Below, piece after piece: positions 52,886-59,901 of a stretch of DNA of 59,901 bases. Position 1 is the stretch's first letter. Each line of letters begins with the position of its first letter. Position numbers and translations under genes: made by a program. The notes below the pieces were generated by a model that worked only from the letters and a program-made list of their open reading frames with translations, had not been told where the DNA came from and made no database searches. The stretch lies in contig JAZQTU010000019.1 in NCBI GenBank assembly GCA_045630965.1, positions 1 to 59,901 on the forward strand. Reading direction: 5' to 3'. Origin of the DNA: HGM04593 sp045630965. Its GTDB lineage: Bacteria; Bacteroidota; Bacteroidia; Bacteroidales; Bacteroidaceae.

Positions 52886-54247
52886 ATGGCAGCAAAACCA
52901 TCAATACCTAAAGGCACAAGAGACTTCTCACCGGTTGAGATGTCCAAAAGAAATTACATATTCGACACTATACGCGAAGCATTCCACCTGTTCGGTTTCC
53001 AGCAGATAGAGACCCCAGCTATGGAGAACCTATCTACACTCATGGGCAAGTATGGCGAAGAGGGCGACAAGCTTTTATTCAAGATACAGAATTCAGGAGA
53101 CTACTTTAACAAAATCACCGACGAAGAGTTGTTGAGCCGCAATGCAGCAAAGCTTGCATCAAAATTCTGTGAAAAGGGTTTGAGATATGACCTCACCGTA
53201 CCTTTCGCACGCTACGTAGTTATGCACCGCGAGGAACTCGTATTCCCATTCAAGCGCTATCAGATACAGCCGGTATGGCGTGCCGACCGTCCACAGAAGG
53301 GACGTTATCGCGAGTTCTACCAGTGCGATGCCGACATAATCGGTAACAACTCATTGATAAATGAGGTTGAGCTCATACAGCTTATTGACCACGTTTTCGG
53401 CAAGCTCAACATCAAAGTTGCCATTAAGCTCAACAACCGTAAGGTTCTTGCCGGTATAGCAGATGTAATTGGCGAGCCAGAAAAGATTATCGACATAACT
53501 GTTGCAATTGACAAGATTGACAAGATTGGCCTTGACGGTGTAATTGCAGAGCTCAAGAGCAAAGATATCAGCGATGAGTCAATAGAGAAACTGTTACCTA
53601 TACTCAAAGCACAGGGAAACAACGAGGAGAAGATGAGTATCCTTGCTGAGACTCTCAAAGGAAATGCCATTGGCGAAAAAGGTGTTGAGGAACTGCAGTT
53701 CATTCTCGATGCATTCAAGAGCATAAACATCAACAGCACACTCGACATAGACCTTACACTTGCACGCGGTTTGAACTATTACACCGGCGCAATCCTTGAA
53801 GTAAAGGCTTTGGATGTAGCCATTGGCAGCATTACTGGTGGTGGACGTTACGACAACCTCACCGGAGTGTTCGGCATGGACGGCGTTTCAGGTGTCGGTA
53901 TCTCATTTGGTGCAGACCGTATATATGACGTGATGAACCAGCTCGACCTTTACCCCAAAGAGTCAATACACACAACCAAAGTGATGTTCGTGAATTTTGG
54001 CGAGAAAGAGGCCCTTCACTCACTGCAAATCATTGGTGAGCTACGCAAGGCAGGCATTTCGTCAGAGTTGTTCCCAAGCAGCGACAAGATGAAGAAGCAG
54101 ATGAGCTATGCCAACAGCCACAGCATACCTTTTGTAGCCATTATCGGTGAGCAGGAGATGATAGACAATACCATTGCCTTGAAAAACATGATAACCGGCG
54201 AACAGAAAACAGTTACAGCCGAAGAGTTGAAAGAGATTTTGGCGTAA
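52886..54247 (+). CDS. hisS: Histidyl-tRNA synthetase
   Basis: Class II synthetase that charges tRNA-His. The 453 residues include KPSIPKGTRDFSP, motif 2 (WRADRPQKGRYREFYQCDADIIG), the histidine-specific LARGLNYYTGAILEV, motif 3 (GVGISFGADRIYDVM) and the C-terminal anticodon-binding domain (KVMFVNFGEKEALHSLQI). The start lies one base after the Zn-peptidase stop. Confidence 0.97.
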   Translation: MAAKPSIPKGTRDFSPVEMSKRNYIFDTIREAFHLFGFQQIETPAMENLSTLMGKYGEEGDKLLFKIQNSGDYFNKITDEELLSRNAAKLASKFCEKGLRYDLTVPFARYVVMHREELVFPFKRYQIQPVWRADRPQKGRYREFYQCDADIIGNNSLINEVELIQLIDHVFGKLNIKVAIKLNNRKVLAGIADVIGEPEKIIDITVAIDKIDKIGLDGVIAELKSKDISDESIEKLLPILKAQGNNEEKMSILAETLKGNAIGEKGVEELQFILDAFKSININSTLDIDLTLARGLNYYTGAILEVKALDVAIGSITGGGRYDNLTGVFGMDGVSGVGISFGADRIYDVMNQLDLYPKESIHTTKVMFVNFGEKEALHSLQIIGELRKAGISSELFPSSDKMKKQMSYANSHSIPFVAIIGEQEMIDNTIALKNMITGEQKTVTAEELKEILA

Positions 54248-54263
54248 AGCAGAATTTAACCAT

Positions 54264-54300
54264 AAAAATAATGTCCTTGAATCAAGGGCATTATTTTTGT
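54264..54300. terminator. Terminator between hisS and the AT-rich cluster
   Basis: Stem AAAAATAATGTCCTTGA/TCAAGGGCATTATTTTT (54264-54280 with 54282-54298; one G-T pair), T-rich on the plus side and also usable from the minus strand. It marks the border between the ordinary chromosome and the AT-rich cluster. Confidence 0.85.
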
Positions 54301-54324
54301 TTAAGAAGACATTAGAGGATTTTT

Positions 54325-55323
54325 TTAAGGAATGTTATATGAATCCATGAATCCACACAAAGTTCTGTACTTTTGATACAATAAATACGTTTCTTCACTC
54401 AATTTCAACTTCTGTAACAAAGTTGTATGAGTTTTCATAAAATCCATATAAGAGTTCTTATCTAAAGTCAGTGCGTTAAGTTTATCTTCATACGAATACT
54501 CATATTCAAAATCCGAACTTTCTCTTAACTGTTTTTGAAGATTATCATAAGCCTCTTCTACTTTATGCCATTTACATGTTTTTGATTTTTCCCAAATAGA
54601 AGAATCCTTGAAATACATATATAACAAAGAGGTAACACGTTGGGTCATTATGTCAAAATCATAGTTGTTCCAGAATGTATATTTTAGGTAGTATGATGAC
54701 TTACCCAATACTATTTTCTCAAAAGCAATAGATGTTGCCTCGTAATACTCTTCCCACATCTTTTGCTCTTGTTCGAACAACTCCTTGAGTTCTTTATCGG
54801 CTATTAAATTTCTTAATTTAAATTCATATAAGTTTAACTTAAAATCATACATAAGACGCATCAAAGCCGACTTATGCCTTTGTTGATAACTATTCTTTTC
54901 AACCTTAAAATTCAGCAAGGAATCAATCTGTTTTTCCAAATTGTAATACAAACCAAGTTCTGTTGCCTTATGATCATTTATTGGATAGAACTCATCTAAT
55001 CTCCATTGAATCATACGAAAATCATGTCTTAAAGAATCTGCGCCATTATAAAACAAAGTCAATAGGTCATTAATTGCTATTTTGTGTTTTTCCGACACCT
55101 CATCAAAGAGATAAATGTAATTTTGGCTGTTATTATCAAACCACAATTTCCAAAAAATGGTATCTTGCTTTTCTTTTATCTCTTTAAAAGTTTCTTGGTT
55201 ATTCTCTGCGACCAAAGCATTGCTTTGATTTTTACTCGTTCTTGAGATTTTATCGTTTTTACAACAACTCGAAAGAAGAAGTAGTAGTAACAGTATTAAT
55301 ATAAATGAAAGTTGAGATTTCAT
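54325..55323 (-). CDS. Lipoprotein of unknown function, third gene of the DUF1848 operon
   Basis: A 332-residue lipoprotein (MKSQLSFILILLLLLLLSSCC). The mature part is predicted almost wholly alpha-helical and charged, with coiled-coil-like runs such as LIADKELKELFEQEQKMWEEYYEA and many aromatic residues; no family or catalytic motif is recognised. It begins ten bases after the stop of the methyltransferase/Sel1 gene on the same strand, so it is probably the third gene of that unit. The DNA is very AT-rich. Confidence 0.78.
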   Translation of the reverse strand: MKSQLSFILILLLLLLLSSCCKNDKISRTSKNQSNALVAENNQETFKEIKEKQDTIFWKLWFDNNSQNYIYLFDEVSEKHKIAINDLLTLFYNGADSLRHDFRMIQWRLDEFYPINDHKATELGLYYNLEKQIDSLLNFKVEKNSYQQRHKSALMRLMYDFKLNLYEFKLRNLIADKELKELFEQEQKMWEEYYEATSIAFEKIVLGKSSYYLKYTFWNNYDFDIMTQRVTSLLYMYFKDSSIWEKSKTCKWHKVEEAYDNLQKQLRESSDFEYEYSYEDKLNALTLDKNSYMDFMKTHTTLLQKLKLSEETYLLYQKYRTLCGFMDSYNIP

Positions 55324-55333
55324 GGTGCTATGT

Positions 55334-57559
55334 TTATTTCATGATTCTTAAAAAGAAACAAAATCTTTTCCATGCAGTTTTCATAGGAGCATCTTCGTTA
55401 TATATTTCTCCTAAAACATTTTTTGCTTTTATATTACCATTAATACACGCTTTCTTGTACCACTTTACAGTTTCCTTATATGAGCGTTTAACCCCATGTC
55501 CATATCTATAACAATTTCCGAGTTCATATTGTGCATCACTGTTAATAGTTGCAGCATAATTGTAATATTTCACTGCAGTTTTGTATGATTTGCCGACACC
55601 TGTTCCATTATAATAATGAACACCTAATTCAAACAATGCTTTTGTACAAAATTGCTCTGCAGCTTTTTTGTACCATTTAATCGCTTCATCAAAAGATTGT
55701 TCAACACCCTTACCATAGTCATAACATACTCCAAGTTGGTATTGTGCATCCTTATCACCTTGTATTGCAGCCTTTCTGAACCACCGACAAGCCTCTTCAA
55801 ACGATAATCTAACCCCATTTCCATATTCATAAAAAAGAGCTAGCTCATATTGAGCCTTTGCATACCCTTGATTTGCTGATTTTCTATATAATTCAATTGC
55901 ACTTAAATATGATTGTTCTACGTATTCACCTTTGGCATAAAATTGTGCAAGTTTATATTGAGCTTTTGCATATCCTTGCTCTGCTGAATTTTTATACCAA
56001 TTAAAAGACATTTCAATAGAAGATTCTATATTTATGAATTCATTCGTAATATGTGGGTAATAAATTTCTCCGAGTCTATATTGAGCATAGCTAGAGCCAC
56101 GCTCCGCGGCTCTTTTATACCATTTCACAGCCTCTTTATTGTTACGAACAGGATATTCATGTTTTTCACTATACGAATCAAACGAATAACGTGAAGCTAT
56201 TTGAATTAAAGCCTCACAAACCGCAGAGCGTCTTTTCTCTCCTATATATAAATCTCCAAGTTTGCATTGCGCTTTTATATGTCCATTCTCTGCAGCCTTT
56301 AAGAACAAATTCACGGCCTCTTTATATGATTGTAGCACACCTTTTCCTTCGTAATAACAAAGACCTAGTCTATATTGAGCTTTTACATAATCCTGTTCTG
56401 CAGCCTTTAAGAACAAATTCACAGCCTCTTCATATGATTGTAGTACACCTTTCCCTTTGTAATAACAATAGCCCAATCCATATTGGGCTATTGCACAATC
56501 CTGTTCCACAGCCTTACGAAACCATTTAACAGCTTCATCATATGATTGTGACACACCTTTCCCCTTATAATAACAAAAGCCTAACCCATATTGACCTATT
56601 GCACTATTTTGTTCTGCTGCCTTGCGAAACCATTTAACAGCTTCATCATATGATTTTATGATTTCAAAGCCAAACTTCAAGTACTCACCACGGCTATACT
56701 GCGCAAAAAACTTGCATAATTCAATAAAGTCATAGTCTTCTTTAAAGTTTTTATCACTTCTTCTTTTTTCATTTCTACAAAGAATTATTTGACAAGTCCA
56801 ATCCTTATTTTCAACAAAATCACCTTTTTCAAATGCAACTTCATAATATTTTTCTGCATTAAGCCCTTTTGCAAAACGTTGTATTCTTGCATCTTTTTCA
56901 TCATATCCAAAATAAGGTTCAACACATACAAATTGATCTTTATTAGTGCTGCAATTATTTATCAGTTTTATAAAATCATTAAGATTGTAGTAATCATCTG
57001 CTAAATCTAACACGTTTGAAAGAATATGTAATGTGGGAATATTTTCGTCAATTTGCAAATCATCTTGAATTAAGTCATCAAAATCTTTTAATATGGTTAC
57101 AATTTCTGCATTAGAAAAAAAGCAAGACACATGCAATGCAGCACGCTTTAATGCAATTTCAGAAGGCTCTATTAATATTACCCTACGAACTTTTTGTTTA
57201 TTAAATGATTTTTCTCTTAAGAAATCGGCATAGCATATCGTTCCTAGCGCTTGTCCACACCCATAATCAATTATATTAATTACTGATTCATTAATAAAGT
57301 CATCTGACAATTGATTAAATGCATAATTCAATTTCGCTTGGTGCATCAATCCTAAAGAATGAATATACATATTCAATTCTGGCTCATTTTGTAATTTAGC
57401 TTCTCCGCGTTGAATAGAATTATATAAAGATTCATTTAGTTTAGGAGGTAAGTTTCTTGTAAAATTCAATGCTTCAATACGAACTTTATCAAAAGAAATA
57501 TCTTCTATTCGCTTTAATGTGTAAGCGTAATTGGTATGTTCTTCTATATACTTATCCAT
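55334..57559 (-). CDS. Methyltransferase-like domain fused to Sel1 repeats
   Basis: A 741-residue protein without signal peptide. Residues ~1-265 look like a class I SAM-dependent methyltransferase fold: INIIDYGCGQALGT (SAM loop), RRVILIEPSEIALKRAA (acidic strand end) and LHILSNVLDLADDYY. From ~275 to ~720 there are about eleven Sel1-type repeats of 36 residues, for example YGLGYCYYKGKGVLQSYEEA and YRLGLCYYEGKGVLQSYKEA. Neighbouring units around 56280-56660 are nearly identical in DNA. The ATG at 57559 is chosen; a GTG at 57565 would overlap the upstream stop. It follows a DUF1848 gene by two bases and precedes a lipoprotein gene by ten. Target unknown. Confidence 0.82.
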   Translation of the reverse strand: MDKYIEEHTNYAYTLKRIEDISFDKVRIEALNFTRNLPPKLNESLYNSIQRGEAKLQNEPELNMYIHSLGLMHQAKLNYAFNQLSDDFINESVINIIDYGCGQALGTICYADFLREKSFNKQKVRRVILIEPSEIALKRAALHVSCFFSNAEIVTILKDFDDLIQDDLQIDENIPTLHILSNVLDLADDYYNLNDFIKLINNCSTNKDQFVCVEPYFGYDEKDARIQRFAKGLNAEKYYEVAFEKGDFVENKDWTCQIILCRNEKRRSDKNFKEDYDFIELCKFFAQYSRGEYLKFGFEIIKSYDEAVKWFRKAAEQNSAIGQYGLGFCYYKGKGVSQSYDEAVKWFRKAVEQDCAIAQYGLGYCYYKGKGVLQSYEEAVNLFLKAAEQDYVKAQYRLGLCYYEGKGVLQSYKEAVNLFLKAAENGHIKAQCKLGDLYIGEKRRSAVCEALIQIASRYSFDSYSEKHEYPVRNNKEAVKWYKRAAERGSSYAQYRLGEIYYPHITNEFINIESSIEMSFNWYKNSAEQGYAKAQYKLAQFYAKGEYVEQSYLSAIELYRKSANQGYAKAQYELALFYEYGNGVRLSFEEACRWFRKAAIQGDKDAQYQLGVCYDYGKGVEQSFDEAIKWYKKAAEQFCTKALFELGVHYYNGTGVGKSYKTAVKYYNYAATINSDAQYELGNCYRYGHGVKRSYKETVKWYKKACINGNIKAKNVLGEIYNEDAPMKTAWKRFCFFLRIMK
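56290..56660 (-). repeat. Near-identical 108-base tandem units in the Sel1 region
   Basis: The segment containing GCAGCCTTTAAGAACAAATT at about 56301 recurs at about 56409, a spacing of one 36-codon unit, with few changes over the whole unit. Related but more diverged copies continue to about 56660. This indicates recent duplication inside the gene. Confidence 0.8.
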
Positions 57560-57561
57560 AA

Positions 57562-58581
57562 TCACAAGCCTGTTATCGTTTCTGCATACGGATTATCTTT
57601 ATGTTTTTCCCAGTTTCTTAATGCAATTTCTTTACTTGCATTAGCATAACAATACTCACAAAGGTGAGGGCAAGTATTATATTGTCCGATATCTTTGCTA
57701 TTTATACATCCACAGCAAGCCCTTTGACCTTTATCCTTGTTGTTCTTTTTGAATATAATCTGTGACTCTTGATTAAATAAATTAGGAGTTGAAACTTCTA
57801 TGCCTAAAAAGTTCATCAAGACTTTATCAGTGTTGAAGAATTTTGCCATTAGTTCATCATCAACACATTTATTGTGAATGATATTATATTTATCAAGATC
57901 TATCTTCTCACTACAAGTTGCAAGTACATATCCCCATTTATTATTAAGTTTTATTAACCCTTCAACAAACTCAACCATACTAGCGTCATCAAACTCTTGA
58001 TACGTTATACCATTATTGGTAAGATTTGATTTAACTTTCTTGTAAGAGGCAATATCAGCAAAACTAAATACGAGTTTTTCTGTATAACCAAGAAGTTGAT
58101 TACCGATATTTTCAACCTTACGTAATAAATCTTGTACTGTTATTTTGTCGGTAAGAATAAGAGGGTCAAAACGCCAAATAACACGACCTACTCCTAATTC
58201 CGCAACTAATTTTTTGAATGTTTCAATTCGCTCTGTTAATGAAGGAACACCTTTTTCAAGTTGTTCTTCTTCATAATCATTCATTGTAAATTGAATGTAG
58301 CAATTTATGTTTTTGTTTTTAAGAATAGGTAGATACTTAAGTAATGGTTTGGGATTCTTTGACCAAAAGACAATAAGGCGTGTGTTTTGGTAACTTACAT
58401 AGCTGGCTACGCCATTAAAAGGATTAGTCCAAGCAGAGTAACCTTTCTCAAGTCTGCTAAAGAACCAATCTGCATAAAAAGCTGGAATATCTGTACTTCT
58501 ACTAGCAGAAATGATAATAGGAGCTTGCGCTTCAACAAAATTGCCATTCTCTATTTGTATTTTAACCTTTTCCCAAACCAT
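57562..58581 (-). CDS. DUF1848 family protein (iron-sulfur, radical-SAM-like)
   Basis: A 339-residue cytoplasmic protein matching DUF1848. The N terminus IIISASRSTDIPAFYADWFF, the NPFNGVASYVSYQN and VFWSKNPKPLLKYL segments, and VIWRFDPLILTDKI are characteristic of a TIM-barrel family related to SPL/radical-SAM enzymes. The C-terminal cysteine cluster CCGCINSKDIG then CPHLCEYCYAN (about 287-315) would bind an Fe-S cluster. No reaction is established for the family. It is the first gene of the AT-rich operon; the next gene begins two bases later. Confidence 0.87.
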   Translation of the reverse strand: MVWEKVKIQIENGNFVEAQAPIIISASRSTDIPAFYADWFFSRLEKGYSAWTNPFNGVASYVSYQNTRLIVFWSKNPKPLLKYLPILKNKNINCYIQFTMNDYEEEQLEKGVPSLTERIETFKKLVAELGVGRVIWRFDPLILTDKITVQDLLRKVENIGNQLLGYTEKLVFSFADIASYKKVKSNLTNNGITYQEFDDASMVEFVEGLIKLNNKWGYVLATCSEKIDLDKYNIIHNKCVDDELMAKFFNTDKVLMNFLGIEVSTPNLFNQESQIIFKKNNKDKGQRACCGCINSKDIGQYNTCPHLCEYCYANASKEIALRNWEKHKDNPYAETITGL

Positions 58582-58750
58582 AACTAAAACACCTATTCAA
58601 ACACCTCTAATTTATCAATTATTTTCTGTTTGAAAAAAAATATCATTCTTTATTTTCTATAAAATTTTTATAGCATCATACAAGAAGCAACAAGTTTCAT
58701 GTATATACTAATTATTCCATTAGTTAAACAACATTATCTCATTTCTTGAA

Positions 58751-59062
58751 TTAAGATAATCTATTCATTTTATATGTTATAATCACACTTGCTTCCTTAA
58801 TAATATTATACTCCCCCATAATGAGAAATTTATCTTCAATAGTAATATCTGTTATAAAAAATTCATCTTCTAAACTTTTGCAAATATTATTTATATACTC
58901 ATCTAATTGTTCTTTATAAAATCTATCATAACAATACTTTGGGAAAATTAAATCTTTATTAATGCCTAATTCAATGTATTGATCACTTACTTTAGTACAA
59001 ACATTATATATGTTATTTTCGTCTTTTTCAAGTATTATTTTAAGTTTTAATTCTTGTATCAT
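58751..59062 (-). CDS. Small hypothetical protein
   Basis: A 103-residue frame (MIQELKLKIILEKDENNIYN onward) with balanced composition and a plausible alternation of strands and helices, ending YKMNRLS. I recognise no family. It lies in very AT-rich DNA upstream of the DUF1848 gene on the same strand, separated by 169 bases. It may be real but could be a chance frame. Confidence 0.5.
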   Translation of the reverse strand: MIQELKLKIILEKDENNIYNVCTKVSDQYIELGINKDLIFPKYCYDRFYKEQLDEYINNICKSLEDEFFITDITIEDKFLIMGEYNIIKEASVIITYKMNRLS

Positions 59063-59779
59063 TTCTGTTTATATTAAATATTTATTTTATTAGATTTATT
59101 TTTTATTGACTCTTACATATACTAGTAGGCAGAACTTTATTAAAGGTCACATCAAATTTTATATCAACTTATTTATGAAGTAATTCACGAATAATTCACA
59201 CTGTGTACGAATCAGATTATTACCTGTATTAGCATATACAATATAAATTGTACCATTAATGCAAAAAATACATTTCTGCGATAACTATAGTTGCTATCGC
59301 TGAACAAACACTAAAAAACTTTTGCAAATCTGCACTATGAACTATAATATTATAGACTGGTTCAGCAGCTGTATGAGTTATATGATTTTTTCCAGTCTAC
59401 CAGCACCTCTGTAAAGAAATGTATACGTGCTAATCTTTATTTAATGCAAAAATATTATACGTTGAAATAAAATCCAAACTTTACACAAAGTTTTATTATT
59501 TTAATACATTTGAAAAATACCGACAATCTATTAATTCATATTTTTATTTTACTCAAGAATATCAAACAGAACAACAAAACCCATGTACTATTTATAATAT
59601 ATAGATATTTCTTTTGTGCAGCACAAAATTTGTATAGTACAAAAAGATTCGTAATAAAGTTTCATAACTTTTTATTTTATCTAGTTTTTGCATAACAAAC
59701 TAAGCTTTTTACAAATCATTCAATCTAAAAAAAACTATTAAAAAAACACCTTATTAAAAGAAATTAAATAGAATTTATT
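59063..59779. other. AT-rich gene-free stretch
   Basis: I see no supported gene. The only structured features are a near-palindrome at about 59278-59300 (GCGATAACT/GTTGCTATCGC) and a perfect eight-base stem with one-base loop, TTTTGTGC-A-GCACAAAA (59612-59628). A frame at 59510-59695 has a composition typical of AT-rich noise. No integrase, transposase or tRNA is present. Confidence 0.6.
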
Positions 59780-59809
59780 TTGCCAACAATTATGTTTAAG
59801 TTACCTTTG
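59780..59809 (+). promoter_or_regulatory. Promoter of the gene at the right edge
   Basis: TTG (59780-59782), 19 bases, TACCTTTG (59802-59809): full Bacteroidetes consensus, giving a leader of roughly 70 bases before the ATG at 59885. Confidence 0.75.
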
Positions 59810-59884
59810 TACTATGTATGCCTGCGTGATAACACTCCACAGACATAGAAACAGGATTCTTACAAAATTAAAATATTTTATACT

Positions 59885-59901
59885 ATGGATGTTATTAAAA
59901 G
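59885..59901 (+). CDS. Start of a gene cut by the window edge
   Basis: ATG followed by codons for Asp-Val-Ile-Lys. The promoter at 59780-59809 supports a real gene here, but five residues do not allow a function to be named. Confidence 0.5.

Noticed and set aside
56290..56660. Possible CRISPR array because of regular repeats
   Set aside because: The units are contiguous, in frame and encode Sel1 repeats; there are no unique spacers and no cas genes.
59510..59695. Possible 61-residue gene in the right-hand AT-rich stretch
   Set aside because: Composition is what random AT-rich DNA yields; although a TACATTTG lies near the start, no upstream TTG or family support exists.

Overview
The window looks like the chromosome of a gut-type Bacteroidales (Bacteroides/Prevotella-like; the exact genus cannot be read from this sequence alone). 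Reasons: a SusC/SusD pair, an SprA-type secretion protein, families largely confined to this group (DUF3467, DUF4491, DUF3316, a DUF6567-like lipoprotein), many lipoproteins, genes that rarely show a Shine-Dalgarno sequence, and promoters of the Bacteroidetes type (TTG about 19-20 bases upstream of TAnnTTTG, or a TAnnTTCG variant).

Layout. 1-7 kb: tmRNA (minus) with its own promoter and terminator; mntP and a fused cytochrome c assembly gene (plus); an AraC regulator; then a minus-strand glyS - FKBP lipoprotein - DUF3467 operon. 7-11.8 kb: a parC-type topoisomerase gene overlapping a DUF3316 gene, an S41 peptidase lipoprotein and tRNA-Leu(UAG). 11.8-13.7 kb: an AT-rich patch behind the tRNA with a broken XRE regulator, a stand-alone Mrr N-terminal winged helix and a secreted protein of unknown function. 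13.7-16.5 kb: small envelope genes and a Nudix hydrolase. 16.7-26 kb: a SusC/SusD nutrient-uptake locus with an adjoining lipoprotein, a thioredoxin-like lipoprotein and a large secreted protein, but no glycosidase. 26-32.6 kb: a beta-barrel protein, an M23 endopeptidase, a DUF4491 membrane protein and a large GH2 beta-galactosidase; a GH29 alpha-fucosidase is divergent from the latter. 34-40 kb: cutC-xpt, a multidomain transglutaminase-like lipoprotein converging on xpt at a 52-base perfect palindrome, and an ABC exporter. 40-48 kb: ruvA and the 2453-residue sprA, then tRNA-Arg(CCU). 48-54.3 kb: a TPR protein, a bare AraC-type DNA-binding protein, an AlkD-like protein and the fur-purA-Zn-peptidase-hisS cluster.

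54.3-59.9 kb is different: strongly AT-rich, minus-strand genes that look acquired. A DUF1848 (iron-sulfur, radical-SAM-like) gene is followed by a gene fusing a SAM-methyltransferase-like domain to about eleven Sel1 repeats, then by a lipoprotein. This three-gene unit has no function I recognise and is the best candidate here for an undescribed system. About 0.8 kb of gene-free AT-rich DNA follows, ending in a strong promoter and the first codons of a gene cut by the window edge.

Functional links: SprA is the outer-membrane translocon of the type IX secretion system, and at least two secreted proteins here (the GH2 enzyme and the 695-residue protein) end in short beta-rich tails resembling type IX sorting domains. 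GH2 and GH29 together could trim host mucin or milk-type glycans.
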